Shown: positions 1 through 5,403 of the stretch, piece by piece
Numbering within the stretch: position 1 is the stretch's first letter
Layout: every line of letters starts with the position of its first letter
Assembly: GCA_019414265.1 (NCBI GenBank)
Contig: DXMJ01000021.1
Span: 1-9,347, forward strand
Source of the DNA: Collinsella sp.
Lineage (GTDB): Bacteria; Actinomycetota; Coriobacteriia; Coriobacteriales; Coriobacteriaceae
Direction: 5' to 3'
DNA length: 9,347 nucleotides
Position numbers and translations under genes: made by a program
Notes under the pieces: model-generated
Told to the model about the DNA's origin: nothing
What the model saw: the letters and a program-made list of their open reading frames with translations, nothing else
Database searches by the model: none

Positions 1-1
1 G

Positions 2-595
2 CGGGCCGTGTTCCGCTATGCGGTTGTCAATTTGCGAAAGAAATTATGCGTCACCGCATTTGACCGGTCTCGCTTTGTTGACCTTGACTCTTATTTTGCA
101 ACCATGCAACAAGACAAGATGGCCGAGTTGAGACGGATTGCGTTCATGCTTGGCGCGAAGCGCTGCAAGCTGGAGGTGACGGAGTACGAGGAAACTCGGC
201 GAGGCCGCCAGGTTAAGGGAAATGCCAAGGCGGGAAAGAGGGGCTCGGTTCGAATCGACGGTTCCTTGAGCGATTCAACGAGAAGTGAGAAGAAAATTCT
301 GTTTACACAGGAATTTGAGGGCGACATGGTTCCACAGCGCCCTGAGCTCCATTGGTATGCCCATGACTCAGATGTTCTCTTGTTAATTGAGACGAGATGT
401 GGTGGAGAGGATAAAAACAAGGCGAAGAGCTATCGGGTCGAATTGAAAAGTGAAACGACCATGACCATGTCTGTATCACTTGCTATGGCTATCGACGAGG
501 CATGCAGCAAACTGAACATAAGGGCGAATTCGAGCCTGACAAGCCAAGCTAAGCGAGAACTCCGGCAATCGTTTGTATTTGAAGTTGAATTCTGA
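2..595 (+). CDS. Hypothetical protein, probably missing its 5' end
   Basis: The reading frame is open to the left edge of the window. The first possible start is a GTG at position 8 with no visible ribosome binding site, so the gene probably begins upstream; from that GTG it would encode 195 aa. I do not recognise the family. The N-terminal third is mixed and basic. The middle (about residues 63-90) is rich in Gly, Ser, Lys and Arg and looks loop-like. The C-terminal half alternates hydrophobic and polar residues like a beta-rich domain and ends FVFEVEF. There is no transmembrane segment or recognisable catalytic motif. The DNA is visibly lower in GC than the other genes and uses AGA/AGG and AT-ending codons more, which suggests horizontal acquisition. 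It is convergent with trmL. The frame reads as a coherent protein throughout, so I am confident it is coding but not of its function. Confidence 0.7.
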   Translation, partial: RAVFRYAVVNLRKKLCVTAFDRSRFVDLDSYFATMQQDKMAELRRIAFMLGAKRCKLEVTEYEETRRGRQVKGNAKAGKRGSVRIDGSLSDSTRSEKKILFTQEFEGDMVPQRPELHWYAHDSDVLLLIETRCGGEDKNKAKSYRVELKSETTMTMSVSLAMAIDEACSKLNIRANSSLTSQAKRELRQSFVFEVEF

Positions 596-598
596 TGT

Positions 599-754
599 GT
601 GGGGACCATTTGCTGCGGGGTTCCTGTCCTTTACGGGGTGGAAGCGTATAAACCCATACGGTGCAACTCAGTAAAAGCTAGTAATATACTGGCAATTTTT
701 CTAGTTAAAAGCGTTTAAAACCGGTTAATTCCATTTAAATTAGTAGTTGCGATA
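599..754. other. AT-rich intergenic gap with 10-bp-phased A/T tracts
   Basis: This stretch between two convergent genes has no supportable ORF. From about 691 to 740 five successive 10-bp blocks end in an A/T tract: AATTTTT at 694-700, TTAAAA at 705-710, TTTAAAA at 714-720, TTAATT at 725-730 and TTTAAAT at 734-740. Tracts phased at one helical turn are the classic signature of intrinsically bent DNA. No clear promoter or terminator with a U-run was found. The function is unknown. It could be a spacer at the edge of an acquired segment. Confidence 0.5.
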
Positions 755-783
755 TGTGACAAAGGGACGGTCCCTTTGTCACA
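755..783. repeat. Perfect 29-nt palindrome overlapping the trmL stop codon
   Basis: The arms TGTGACAAAGGGAC (755-768) and GTCCCTTTGTCACA (770-783) are perfectly complementary around a single G at 769. The right arm contains the TGA stop codon of trmL (779-781 on the minus strand) and part of its last codon. Neither strand shows a T-run after the stem, so it is not a standard intrinsic terminator, although it may still protect or end the 3' ends of the convergent transcripts. Its AAGGGAC core recurs in the hairpin at 1400-1435. From memory, similar GGGAC-centred palindromes are common between genes in Coriobacteriia, so this may be one copy of a dispersed REP-like family. Confidence 0.75.
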
Positions 784-1378
784 TTCCCGGAAAGCCTGTT
801 TGGCGCAGGGCTTCGTAGAGGACGATGGCGGCGCTGTTGGAGAGGTTGAGGGCGCTGATGCGGTAGTCGTCCGGGTTGACGAAGTTGCCGCAGATGTCCT
901 GTTGAAGGATAGCCTCGTGGCTGTCCTCGGTATGCCCGAGCGATTCCTCGTGGGCTTCCCAAACCTCGGCGTTATCGAGCGAGTCGCAATCGCGCAGCAT
1001 CGGGATGCGCTCGCAGCGCTCAGGCGCCGCGGCGAGCAGCTCTTCGGGAATCCCCGAGCTCTCGCTGCCAAAGACCAGATAGTCGCCGTCGCGGTAGGTG
1101 CTTTGCGCATAGGCGCGGCGCGCCTTTTTGGTCAGCAGGTGCAGGCGACCATCGGCGGAAGAGAGACCGTTGCGTGCAAGGAAATCTTTCCAGCCGGCAT
1201 AGGTCGTCACGTCCAAGTTTTGCCAGTAGCCCAGACCGGCGCGACGCACCGTCTTGTCGTCGAGCGAAAAGCCCAGCGGCTCCACTAAGTGCAAGCGGGC
1301 GCCGGTGACCACGCAGGTACGGCCGATATTGCCCGTATTGGCCGGAATCTCGGGCGCGTACAGCACGATATTGAACAT
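779..1378 (-). CDS. trmL: TrmL, tRNA (cytidine/uridine-34 2'-O)-methyltransferase, SPOUT family
   Basis: This 199-aa protein belongs to the SpoU/SPOUT trefoil-knot methyltransferases. TrmL uses S-adenosylmethionine to 2'-O-methylate the wobble nucleotide of tRNA-Leu in the cytosol. The N-terminus (NIVLYAPEIPANTGNIGR, residues 3-20) is the TrmL/YibK signature. FGSESSGIP (103-111) is SPOUT motif 2, and LNLSNSAAIVLYEAL (177-191) is motif 3 forming the knot. Between RIPM (124-127) and motif 3 there are about 40 residues more than in the E. coli protein, which is roughly 157 aa long. The start is ATG at 1378, preceded by AAGGAG (1383-1388) with a 4-nt gap. The frame stays open further upstream, but that stretch runs into the terminator hairpin and the GTPase gene and does not resemble TrmL. 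The stop codon lies in the 755-783 palindrome. Confidence 0.93.
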   Translation of the reverse strand: MFNIVLYAPEIPANTGNIGRTCVVTGARLHLVEPLGFSLDDKTVRRAGLGYWQNLDVTTYAGWKDFLARNGLSSADGRLHLLTKKARRAYAQSTYRDGDYLVFGSESSGIPEELLAAAPERCERIPMLRDCDSLDNAEVWEAHEESLGHTEDSHEAILQQDICGNFVNPDDYRISALNLSNSAAIVLYEALRQTGFPGM

Positions 1379-1393
1379 GAATCTCCTTGGCTT

Positions 1394-1435
1394 AGAAAAA
1401 ACCACCACGAAGGGACAGGCACCTTCGTGGTGGTT
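1394..1435 (-). terminator. Intrinsic terminator after the G3E GTPase gene, within the trmL leader
   Basis: On the minus strand the perfect 14-bp stem AACCACCACGAAGG / CCTTCGTGGTGGTT (plus-strand arms 1400-1413 and 1422-1435) closes an 8-nt loop. It is followed directly by TTTTTTCT (1401 down to 1394). This is a textbook Rho-independent terminator for the GTPase gene that stops at 1474. Only 15 nt separate the end of the T-run from the trmL ATG, and the trmL Shine-Dalgarno lies inside that space. The plus-strand side has no T-run. The stem shares the core AAGGGAC with the palindrome at 755-783, so a repeat may have been recruited as a terminator. Confidence 0.85.
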
Positions 1436-1473
1436 GGCGACTACTTTGCGGGCAAACGTCCGCCTCGATAAAC

Positions 1474-2604
1474 CTAGGCGCGGTGCCAGTCGGTCAGGCA
1501 GGCATCGAGGGCGGCGATGAGCGCGTCCTTGTCCATGTGACGGCCGATGATGCACAGGCTCGTCATGCGGTCGCCCGTCTCGTCGTCCCAAATCTGCATG
1601 ATCTCGGGGTTCTCGTCGATGATCTTCTGCTTTTCGCCCTCGGGCGCGGAGTCGACAAACAGGCCGTTTTCCATCAGGCGCATCTGGTGGCCGGCCTGCT
1701 CAAACATGTAGCACATGTCCGGATCGCCGGTCTGCCACAGCGGACCCTTGACGCGAATGACCTCGTCGGGCCACTCCTGCTCAACAAAATCGGTGAACTT
1801 CTGCAGGTCAAACGGCTTGCGGCGCGAGTACACAAAGGTCTCGATGTCGTACTCGAGCACCTCGGGGTCGTCGTGCTCCTCGGGATGCTCCATGGCCTCG
1901 ATCCAGGCGGCGGAGTTGTAGGCGCGCATAAAGTCGAAGCGGTCGGTATCGAGCAGCTCCTCCATGGGGACCTCGCCGTTTTGGGCCTCGACAATTACGG
2001 CGTCTTTCTGCAGGCTGCGCACGATGGCCTTGAGCTCGGCAATCTGCTCAGGCGTCACGGTGTCGGTCTTGTTGAGGATCAGCGTGGAGCAGAACTCGAT
2101 CTGCTGGATGAGCAGGCTCTCGATGTCGTCCTCGTCGATATCCTCGGCCAGCAGGTCGCGACCGCCGTTGAACTCGTCGTACATGCGGGCGCAGTCGACC
2201 ACAGCCACGATGTTGTCGAGTGCGAGCTTGGGCTCGCCGCCCACCTTAGCCTCGTCGCAGAAGCTCGAGATGGTGTAGGCGATGGGGATAGGCTCGCAAA
2301 TGCCCGATGCCTCGATGATGATGTAGTCGAAGTTGCCCGAATCGGCGATGCCCTGCAGCTGGTTGGCCAGGTCATCCGAAAGCGTGCAGCAGATGCAGCC
2401 GTTGGTGAGCGGGATGAGGTCGTCGGTCTCGGAAAGGCCGCCGTCGGCGATGAGGCTGGCGTCGACGTTGATCTCGCCGATATCGTTGACGATCACGGCG
2501 GCGCGGATGCCGCCGTCGTTAGCGAGGATGTGGTTGAGCAGCGTGGTCTTGCCGGCACCGAGGTATCCGGTAAGCATGATGATCTTCACGGGTTTGTTGG
2601 GCAT
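1474..2604 (-). CDS. CobW/COG0523 family G3E GTPase, probable metallochaperone
   Basis: This 376-aa cytosolic P-loop GTPase belongs to the G3E family, whose COG0523 members deliver metals (zinc, cobalt and others) to target proteins using GTP hydrolysis. Visible motifs are Walker A GYLGAGKTT (13-21), the metal-binding GCICC (69-73) typical of the family, IIIEASGICEP (96-106) in the Walker B/switch region, and the guanine-specificity motif NKTD (178-181). A CobW_C-like domain follows (about 254-370). An acidic/His stretch at 239-253 links the two domains and could bind metal. The start is chosen at ATG 2604 because AAAGGAGGG lies directly before it. The in-frame ATG at 2625 has no ribosome binding site and would translate through that sequence. 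The gene lies 86 nt after the ArsC-like gene and ends before a strong terminator. No Zur-type box was recognised, so the metal cannot be assigned. Confidence 0.9.
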   Translation of the reverse strand: MPNKPVKIIMLTGYLGAGKTTLLNHILANDGGIRAAVIVNDIGEINVDASLIADGGLSETDDLIPLTNGCICCTLSDDLANQLQGIADSGNFDYIIIEASGICEPIPIAYTISSFCDEAKVGGEPKLALDNIVAVVDCARMYDEFNGGRDLLAEDIDEDDIESLLIQQIEFCSTLILNKTDTVTPEQIAELKAIVRSLQKDAVIVEAQNGEVPMEELLDTDRFDFMRAYNSAAWIEAMEHPEEHDDPEVLEYDIETFVYSRRKPFDLQKFTDFVEQEWPDEVIRVKGPLWQTGDPDMCYMFEQAGHQMRLMENGLFVDSAPEGEKQKIIDENPEIMQIWDDETGDRMTSLCIIGRHMDKDALIAALDACLTDWHRA

Positions 2605-2608
2605 GTGC

Positions 2609-2614
2609 CCTCCT
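2609..2614 (-). promoter_or_regulatory. Shine-Dalgarno deciding the G3E GTPase start
   Basis: AGGAGG on the minus strand, within AAAGGAGGG (2608-2616), sits 4 nt before the ATG at 2604. It falls inside the extension that the upstream ATG at 2625 would add. That ATG has no SD-like sequence in front of it. The shorter start is therefore preferred. Confidence 0.75.
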
Positions 2615-2690
2615 TTGTTAGACATGGCTTACAGTTGAATCATATGCCAAACGCCTGCTCTTATACCCACGCGCTGGCAAATAACACAGG

Positions 2691-3032
2691 CTACTCCCAG
2701 GCTCCCCATACATCGGGGCAATAACCGACGGTGGCCTTTTTGCCGTTGCGCACGATGGGCTCGGCTAGAACCTGCTGGTTCTCGAGCAGCTTGTCGAAGC
2801 GCTGGTTAGGGGTGAGGTGCTGGATGAGCGCGAGCATCTCCTCGTCCTTGGCCTTGGGGTTGAGCAGCTTGTCGATGCCGCCGACCGCCTGCATCACGCT
2901 CGTGAGCTCGCCCTTGCTCATCTCCTTTTCCTTAAGGTCGATAAACTGCACCTTAATGCGGCGCTCTTTAAAATAGCGCTGGGCCTTCTTAGTGTCGAAG
3001 GACTTCTTGGTGCCAAAAATTTGCACGTTCAT
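2691..3032 (-). CDS. ArsC/Spx-family thioredoxin-fold protein lacking the active-site Cys
   Basis: This 113-aa protein matches the ArsC/YffB/Spx family in length and layout. It has an N-terminal strand and helix (MNVQIFGTKKSFDTKKA), the FIDLKEK region (30-36), and the conserved EPIVRNGKKATVGY segment (91-104) with Pro92. Family enzymes carry Cys about ten residues in, usually as GxxxC; here the position is Ser11, codon TCC at 3000-3002. The only cysteine is Cys105. A normal arsenate-reductase or redox-switch mechanism is therefore unlikely, and a binding or regulatory role, or a different chemistry, is possible. The start ATG at 3032 is 16 nt after the stop of the flavoprotein gene, with only a weak GGCGG-type ribosome binding site, which suggests co-transcription and perhaps translational coupling. 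It should not be named an arsenate reductase. Confidence 0.82.
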   Translation of the reverse strand: MNVQIFGTKKSFDTKKAQRYFKERRIKVQFIDLKEKEMSKGELTSVMQAVGGIDKLLNPKAKDEEMLALIQHLTPNQRFDKLLENQQVLAEPIVRNGKKATVGYCPDVWGAWE

Positions 3033-3048
3033 ATAATGTTCCGCCGTT

Positions 3049-3672
3049 CTAACGAATGAAGTTGGTCCTGGCGCGATCGGCCTCGGGGGCTTCGATGCCG
3101 GCAGCCTTGCCCGCCTCGATGCAACGCAGGAGCCAGGCCATGTTTTTGCCGATGTTTCGCATGGTGGCAAGGCCCTCGGCGTCCTGGGCGGCTTCGCCCG
3201 GCATGGCACCAAAGACGTTGTTCCAGTACGTGGAGGCCACCACGGGCATCTGGTTGATAGTGAAGTACTTGTTGAGTACATCGAAGGTGGTCGACGTGCC
3301 GCCGCGACGGGCGACGGCGACAGCGGCGCCCGGCTTGTGCACAAAGGCCTTGCTGCCAGCATAGAATGCGCGGTCGAGAGCCGAGAGGATGCGTCCGCTG
3401 GGATGCGCATAGTAGACGGGGGAGCCAAAGACAAAGCCATCTGCCTGCTCGGCGGCGGCGATGAGCTCGTTCACCACGTCGTCGTCAAAGGTGCAGCGGC
3501 AATCGAGCTTGCCGCACTGGCCACAGCCAATGCAGTCGCGAATGGGCTTGGTGCCCAGCTGGAACACCTCGGTATCGATGCCCTCGGCATGCAATTGCTC
3601 GGCGACCTCGGCGAGCGCGCGGGCGGTGTTGCCGTTTGCCTTGGGGCTACCGTTGACCAAAAGAACCTTCAT
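3049..3672 (-). CDS. NAD(P)H-dependent FMN reductase / iron-sulfur flavoprotein-like
   Basis: This 207-aa flavodoxin-fold protein would bind FMN in the cytosol and transfer electrons from NAD(P)H or ferredoxin. The N-terminus MKVLLVNGSPKANGNT is the phosphate-binding loop of the family, and GSPVYYAHPSGRILSALDR (83-101) is the second flavin-contact segment. Cysteines at 47, 50, 53 and 58 fit the CX2CX2CX4-7C pattern of the Isf iron-sulfur flavoproteins, with another Cys at 60. Many family members with a similar cluster are annotated simply as reductases, so cluster binding is an inference. The start is ATG 3672, with AGGGAG (3679-3684) 6 nt upstream; the GTG one codon earlier would leave only 3 nt. 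The ArsC-like gene follows after 16 nt. The electron acceptor is unknown. Confidence 0.85.
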   Translation of the reverse strand: MKVLLVNGSPKANGNTARALAEVAEQLHAEGIDTEVFQLGTKPIRDCIGCGQCGKLDCRCTFDDDVVNELIAAAEQADGFVFGSPVYYAHPSGRILSALDRAFYAGSKAFVHKPGAAVAVARRGGTSTTFDVLNKYFTINQMPVVASTYWNNVFGAMPGEAAQDAEGLATMRNIGKNMAWLLRCIEAGKAAGIEAPEADRARTNFIR

Positions 3673-3681
3673 CACAAACTC

Positions 3682-3709
3682 CCTCTGCTGTTGGTGACTT
3701 CTGCAGAGG
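3682..3709. repeat. Small inverted repeat in the flavoprotein leader
   Basis: CCTCTGC (3682-3688) and GCAGAGG (3703-3709) are perfect 7-bp arms separated by 14 nt. The arm nearer the gene overlaps the Shine-Dalgarno sequence (3679-3684), and the other adjoins the candidate -10 element. It could be an operator or a weak mRNA hairpin that covers the ribosome binding site. No T-run follows. Confidence 0.4.
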
Positions 3710-3718
3710 ATTATCGCA
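3710..3718 (-). promoter_or_regulatory. Candidate extended -10 promoter for the flavoprotein/ArsC-like pair
   Basis: The minus strand reads TGCGATAAT, an extended -10 element (TGn plus a hexamer differing from TATAAT at one base). It lies about 38 nt before the ATG at 3672. No good -35 hexamer is visible at 16-18 nt, which is tolerated for extended -10 promoters. It would give a leader of about 30 nt. Confidence 0.35.
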
Positions 3719-3746
3719 CGATGGGGGAGGCGGTGCGGGCGCGGTG

Positions 3747-5276
3747 CTAATCCAGTTTGGTACCTGGCACCTGCACGGCTTTCCCGAGCAACGCTTTGAG
3801 CTCGTTCAAAATGGAAACGGGCTGTCGATCGACAGCGTCCAGATGGAGCGTGGCCACGCGAATGGGCGGCTGATATTCAAGCGAGCCGATGAGCACGGGA
3901 GAACCCAGGAACCGTTCGATGTCGCTTGCGATCTCGTCGATTGCCTCGGGGCCGAGCTCATCGAAGAGTGCCACGAACGTTGGCCCCGTTGAGCGGAACA
4001 GGCGGCCCTTGCCGCGCGAACAATCCATGAGGCAGGCGGCGCTTTCGGCGAGCACGCGGTCGCCTGCGTCGAATCCAAAGCGGGCATTGACCTCGGCGAT
4101 ATCGTCGACCTTAATGGCAATAAAGCCAGCCTCGCGCGGCACGCGGCGCATCTCTCCAATAGCGTTGACCAGGGCGTGGACATCGCCCAGACCCGTTACC
4201 GAGTCGGTCGTATCTGCTAGGCTTCGGTTGATGATAGTGCCCACATACATGTTGGGCTCGGTATCGGTGCCGTCCAAGCGGTAGCCCGTGCAGTCGCAAA
4301 GCGCGTACGCTCCGGTAGCATCCATAACGCGGTACTGCATGTAGTGGAAGTGCCATGTGCCGTTTATCACCATGTCGAGCTCGGCGCGTACGTTGTCGCG
4401 GTCCTCGGGGTGGACGCGAGCAAGCCACATATCGACCGAGTTAAAAGGGTGCTGGGAGGGCAGGTCAAAATCGCGCACGGCGTTAACCGACCATTGCGAT
4501 TCTCCCGTATCGAGGTTAAGGATAAACGGATAGCGCGTCTCGGAGCTCATGGAGATCGCTTGGAACACCCGGTCGTTGCAGGGAAGCTGATCGACGATTG
4601 GGTGTTGTGGCACGTCATTGTCTTTCGGTTGCTGCACGCGGTGCATGAGCTTGTAGCGATACATTTTGCGATCGGCATCCATTGTCATCTGGCGACGCGA
4701 ATCGCCTGCAAGCGGGTCGACGTGCGAGCAACCAAAACTAAAACTGGCGATCATGGGCGCCTTGCCGTCCGATGTTGCCTCGACAAGATCGGTGCGTGTC
4801 CGCTCCAAGCGCTGCTCGAGCTCGGCTTCGCCTGTCGTGGGGGACACGAGTACAAATTCGTCTCCACCGATACGGAACAGCAGGTCATCGTGCTCCATGG
4901 TCTCGGTGAGCGCACGACAGATGCCCAGAATATAGCGGTTGCCCTCGGCGTGGCCAAACTTATCGTTGCAGTGCTTGAGGTGATCGATGTCAATATAGGC
5001 GCAGGTGAAGGGGGCGCCTTTGAGCCAGAGCTGATCGACATGGTGGTCGAGTCCACCGCGGTTGCCAAGATTGGTGAGCGAATCGATATAGGCGCTGCGC
5101 TCAAGCAGCTGGCGTTCTTGTTGCAAGACGGCGAGCGTTTTCTGCAGTTGCTCGCCGACGGCGCGCAACTCCGGGGGCAGCGCGTCAACGTCGAGCTCGG
5201 CGGTTGAGGCCCCGTTCGCGAGTCGCTGAAGATGGGCAATGATTGATTGCTCGCCCAGGCGATACGACTCGTTCAT
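3747..5276 (-). CDS. Cytosolic diguanylate cyclase-like protein: GGDEF-PAS-degenerate GGDEF
   Basis: This 509-aa protein has no transmembrane segment. A leading helix (about 35-62, probably coiled coil) enters a GGDEF domain (63-215) with DSLTNLGNRGG (65-75), IDID (95-98, metal Asp96), N104 and intact GGDEF at 137-141. It should make c-di-GMP from two GTP. The residue at the PleD Asp344 position is Asn113 (GHAEGN). The inhibitory-site position reads EHDD rather than RxxD. A PAS_3-like domain follows (about 240-352, with ARVHPED at 286-292), then a GGDEF fold (359-465) whose signature is degraded to STGPTF (429-434). The start ATG 5276 has AAGGAGG (5286-5292) 9 nt upstream. The C-terminal tail VQVPGTKLD is encoded in a GGTACC-containing repeat-like stretch. 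It is clearly paralogous to the N-terminal half of the next gene upstream. Confidence 0.88.
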   Translation of the reverse strand: MNESYRLGEQSIIAHLQRLANGASTAELDVDALPPELRAVGEQLQKTLAVLQQERQLLERSAYIDSLTNLGNRGGLDHHVDQLWLKGAPFTCAYIDIDHLKHCNDKFGHAEGNRYILGICRALTETMEHDDLLFRIGGDEFVLVSPTTGEAELEQRLERTRTDLVEATSDGKAPMIASFSFGCSHVDPLAGDSRRQMTMDADRKMYRYKLMHRVQQPKDNDVPQHPIVDQLPCNDRVFQAISMSSETRYPFILNLDTGESQWSVNAVRDFDLPSQHPFNSVDMWLARVHPEDRDNVRAELDMVINGTWHFHYMQYRVMDATGAYALCDCTGYRLDGTDTEPNMYVGTIINRSLADTTDSVTGLGDVHALVNAIGEMRRVPREAGFIAIKVDDIAEVNARFGFDAGDRVLAESAACLMDCSRGKGRLFRSTGPTFVALFDELGPEAIDEIASDIERFLGSPVLIGSLEYQPPIRVATLHLDAVDRQPVSILNELKALLGKAVQVPGTKLD

Positions 5277-5312
5277 GATGGATAACCTCCTTAGGTGACA
5301 GGATGCTCCGTA

Positions 5313-5347
5313 TCATATCCCCAATTCGGTTTGAATTGGGGATATGA
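5313..5347. promoter_or_regulatory. 15-bp-arm inverted repeat upstream of the 509-aa GGDEF gene (possible operator)
   Basis: Arms 5313-5327 (TCATATCCCCAATTC) and 5333-5347 (GAATTGGGGATATGA) are perfectly complementary around a 5-nt loop, GGTTT. Neither strand has a T-run after it, so it is not an intrinsic terminator. On the minus strand a TATGAT hexamer (5312-5317) overlaps the arm and could be a -10 element, giving a start near 5305 and a short leader containing the strong Shine-Dalgarno at 5286-5292. No good -35 was found, so an activator- or repressor-controlled promoter is possible. A dispersed intergenic repeat or an mRNA-stabilising hairpin are the alternatives. Confidence 0.6.
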
Positions 5348-5403
5348 GTTAGCCAATGGGGACAAATGCTCCCCTAGACGGTGGTGTTTTGCGCGCGAGC
5401 GTA

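Noticed and set aside
755..783. Palindrome as an intrinsic terminator
   Set aside because: There is no T-run on either strand after the stem, so it is listed as a repeat only.
776..1288. 170-codon open frame on the plus strand
   Set aside because: It is antisense to trmL and shows no independent evidence of coding.
1379..1591. N-terminal extension of TrmL to a 270-aa protein
   Set aside because: The extra 71 residues run through the terminator hairpin and overlap the GTPase gene. The ATG at 1378 has its own AAGGAG and begins exactly at the family N-terminus.
2605..2690. Promoter for the G3E GTPase gene
   Set aside because: TATAAG and TATGAT hexamers are visible on the minus strand, but neither has an acceptable -35 at 16-18 nt, so no promoter is called.
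1483..2724. 413-codon open frame on the plus strand
   Set aside because: It is antisense to the G3E GTPase, whose motifs are unambiguous. The Val/Leu/Asp/His-rich translation is a typical shadow of a GC-rich gene.
3033..3440. N-terminal extension of the ArsC-like protein to 249 aa
   Set aside because: The extension is the flavoprotein gene read in another frame. The ATG at 3032 begins at the family N-terminus.
3751..3772. GGTACC/TGGCACC stretch at the 3' end of the 509-aa gene as a repeat element
   Set aside because: It resembles intergenic repeats I associate with this group, but the copy is short, lies within the coding end, and has no long complementary arms.
4344..5207. 287-codon open frame on the plus strand
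   Set aside because: It is antisense to the GGDEF domain of the 509-aa gene and has no recognisable motif.
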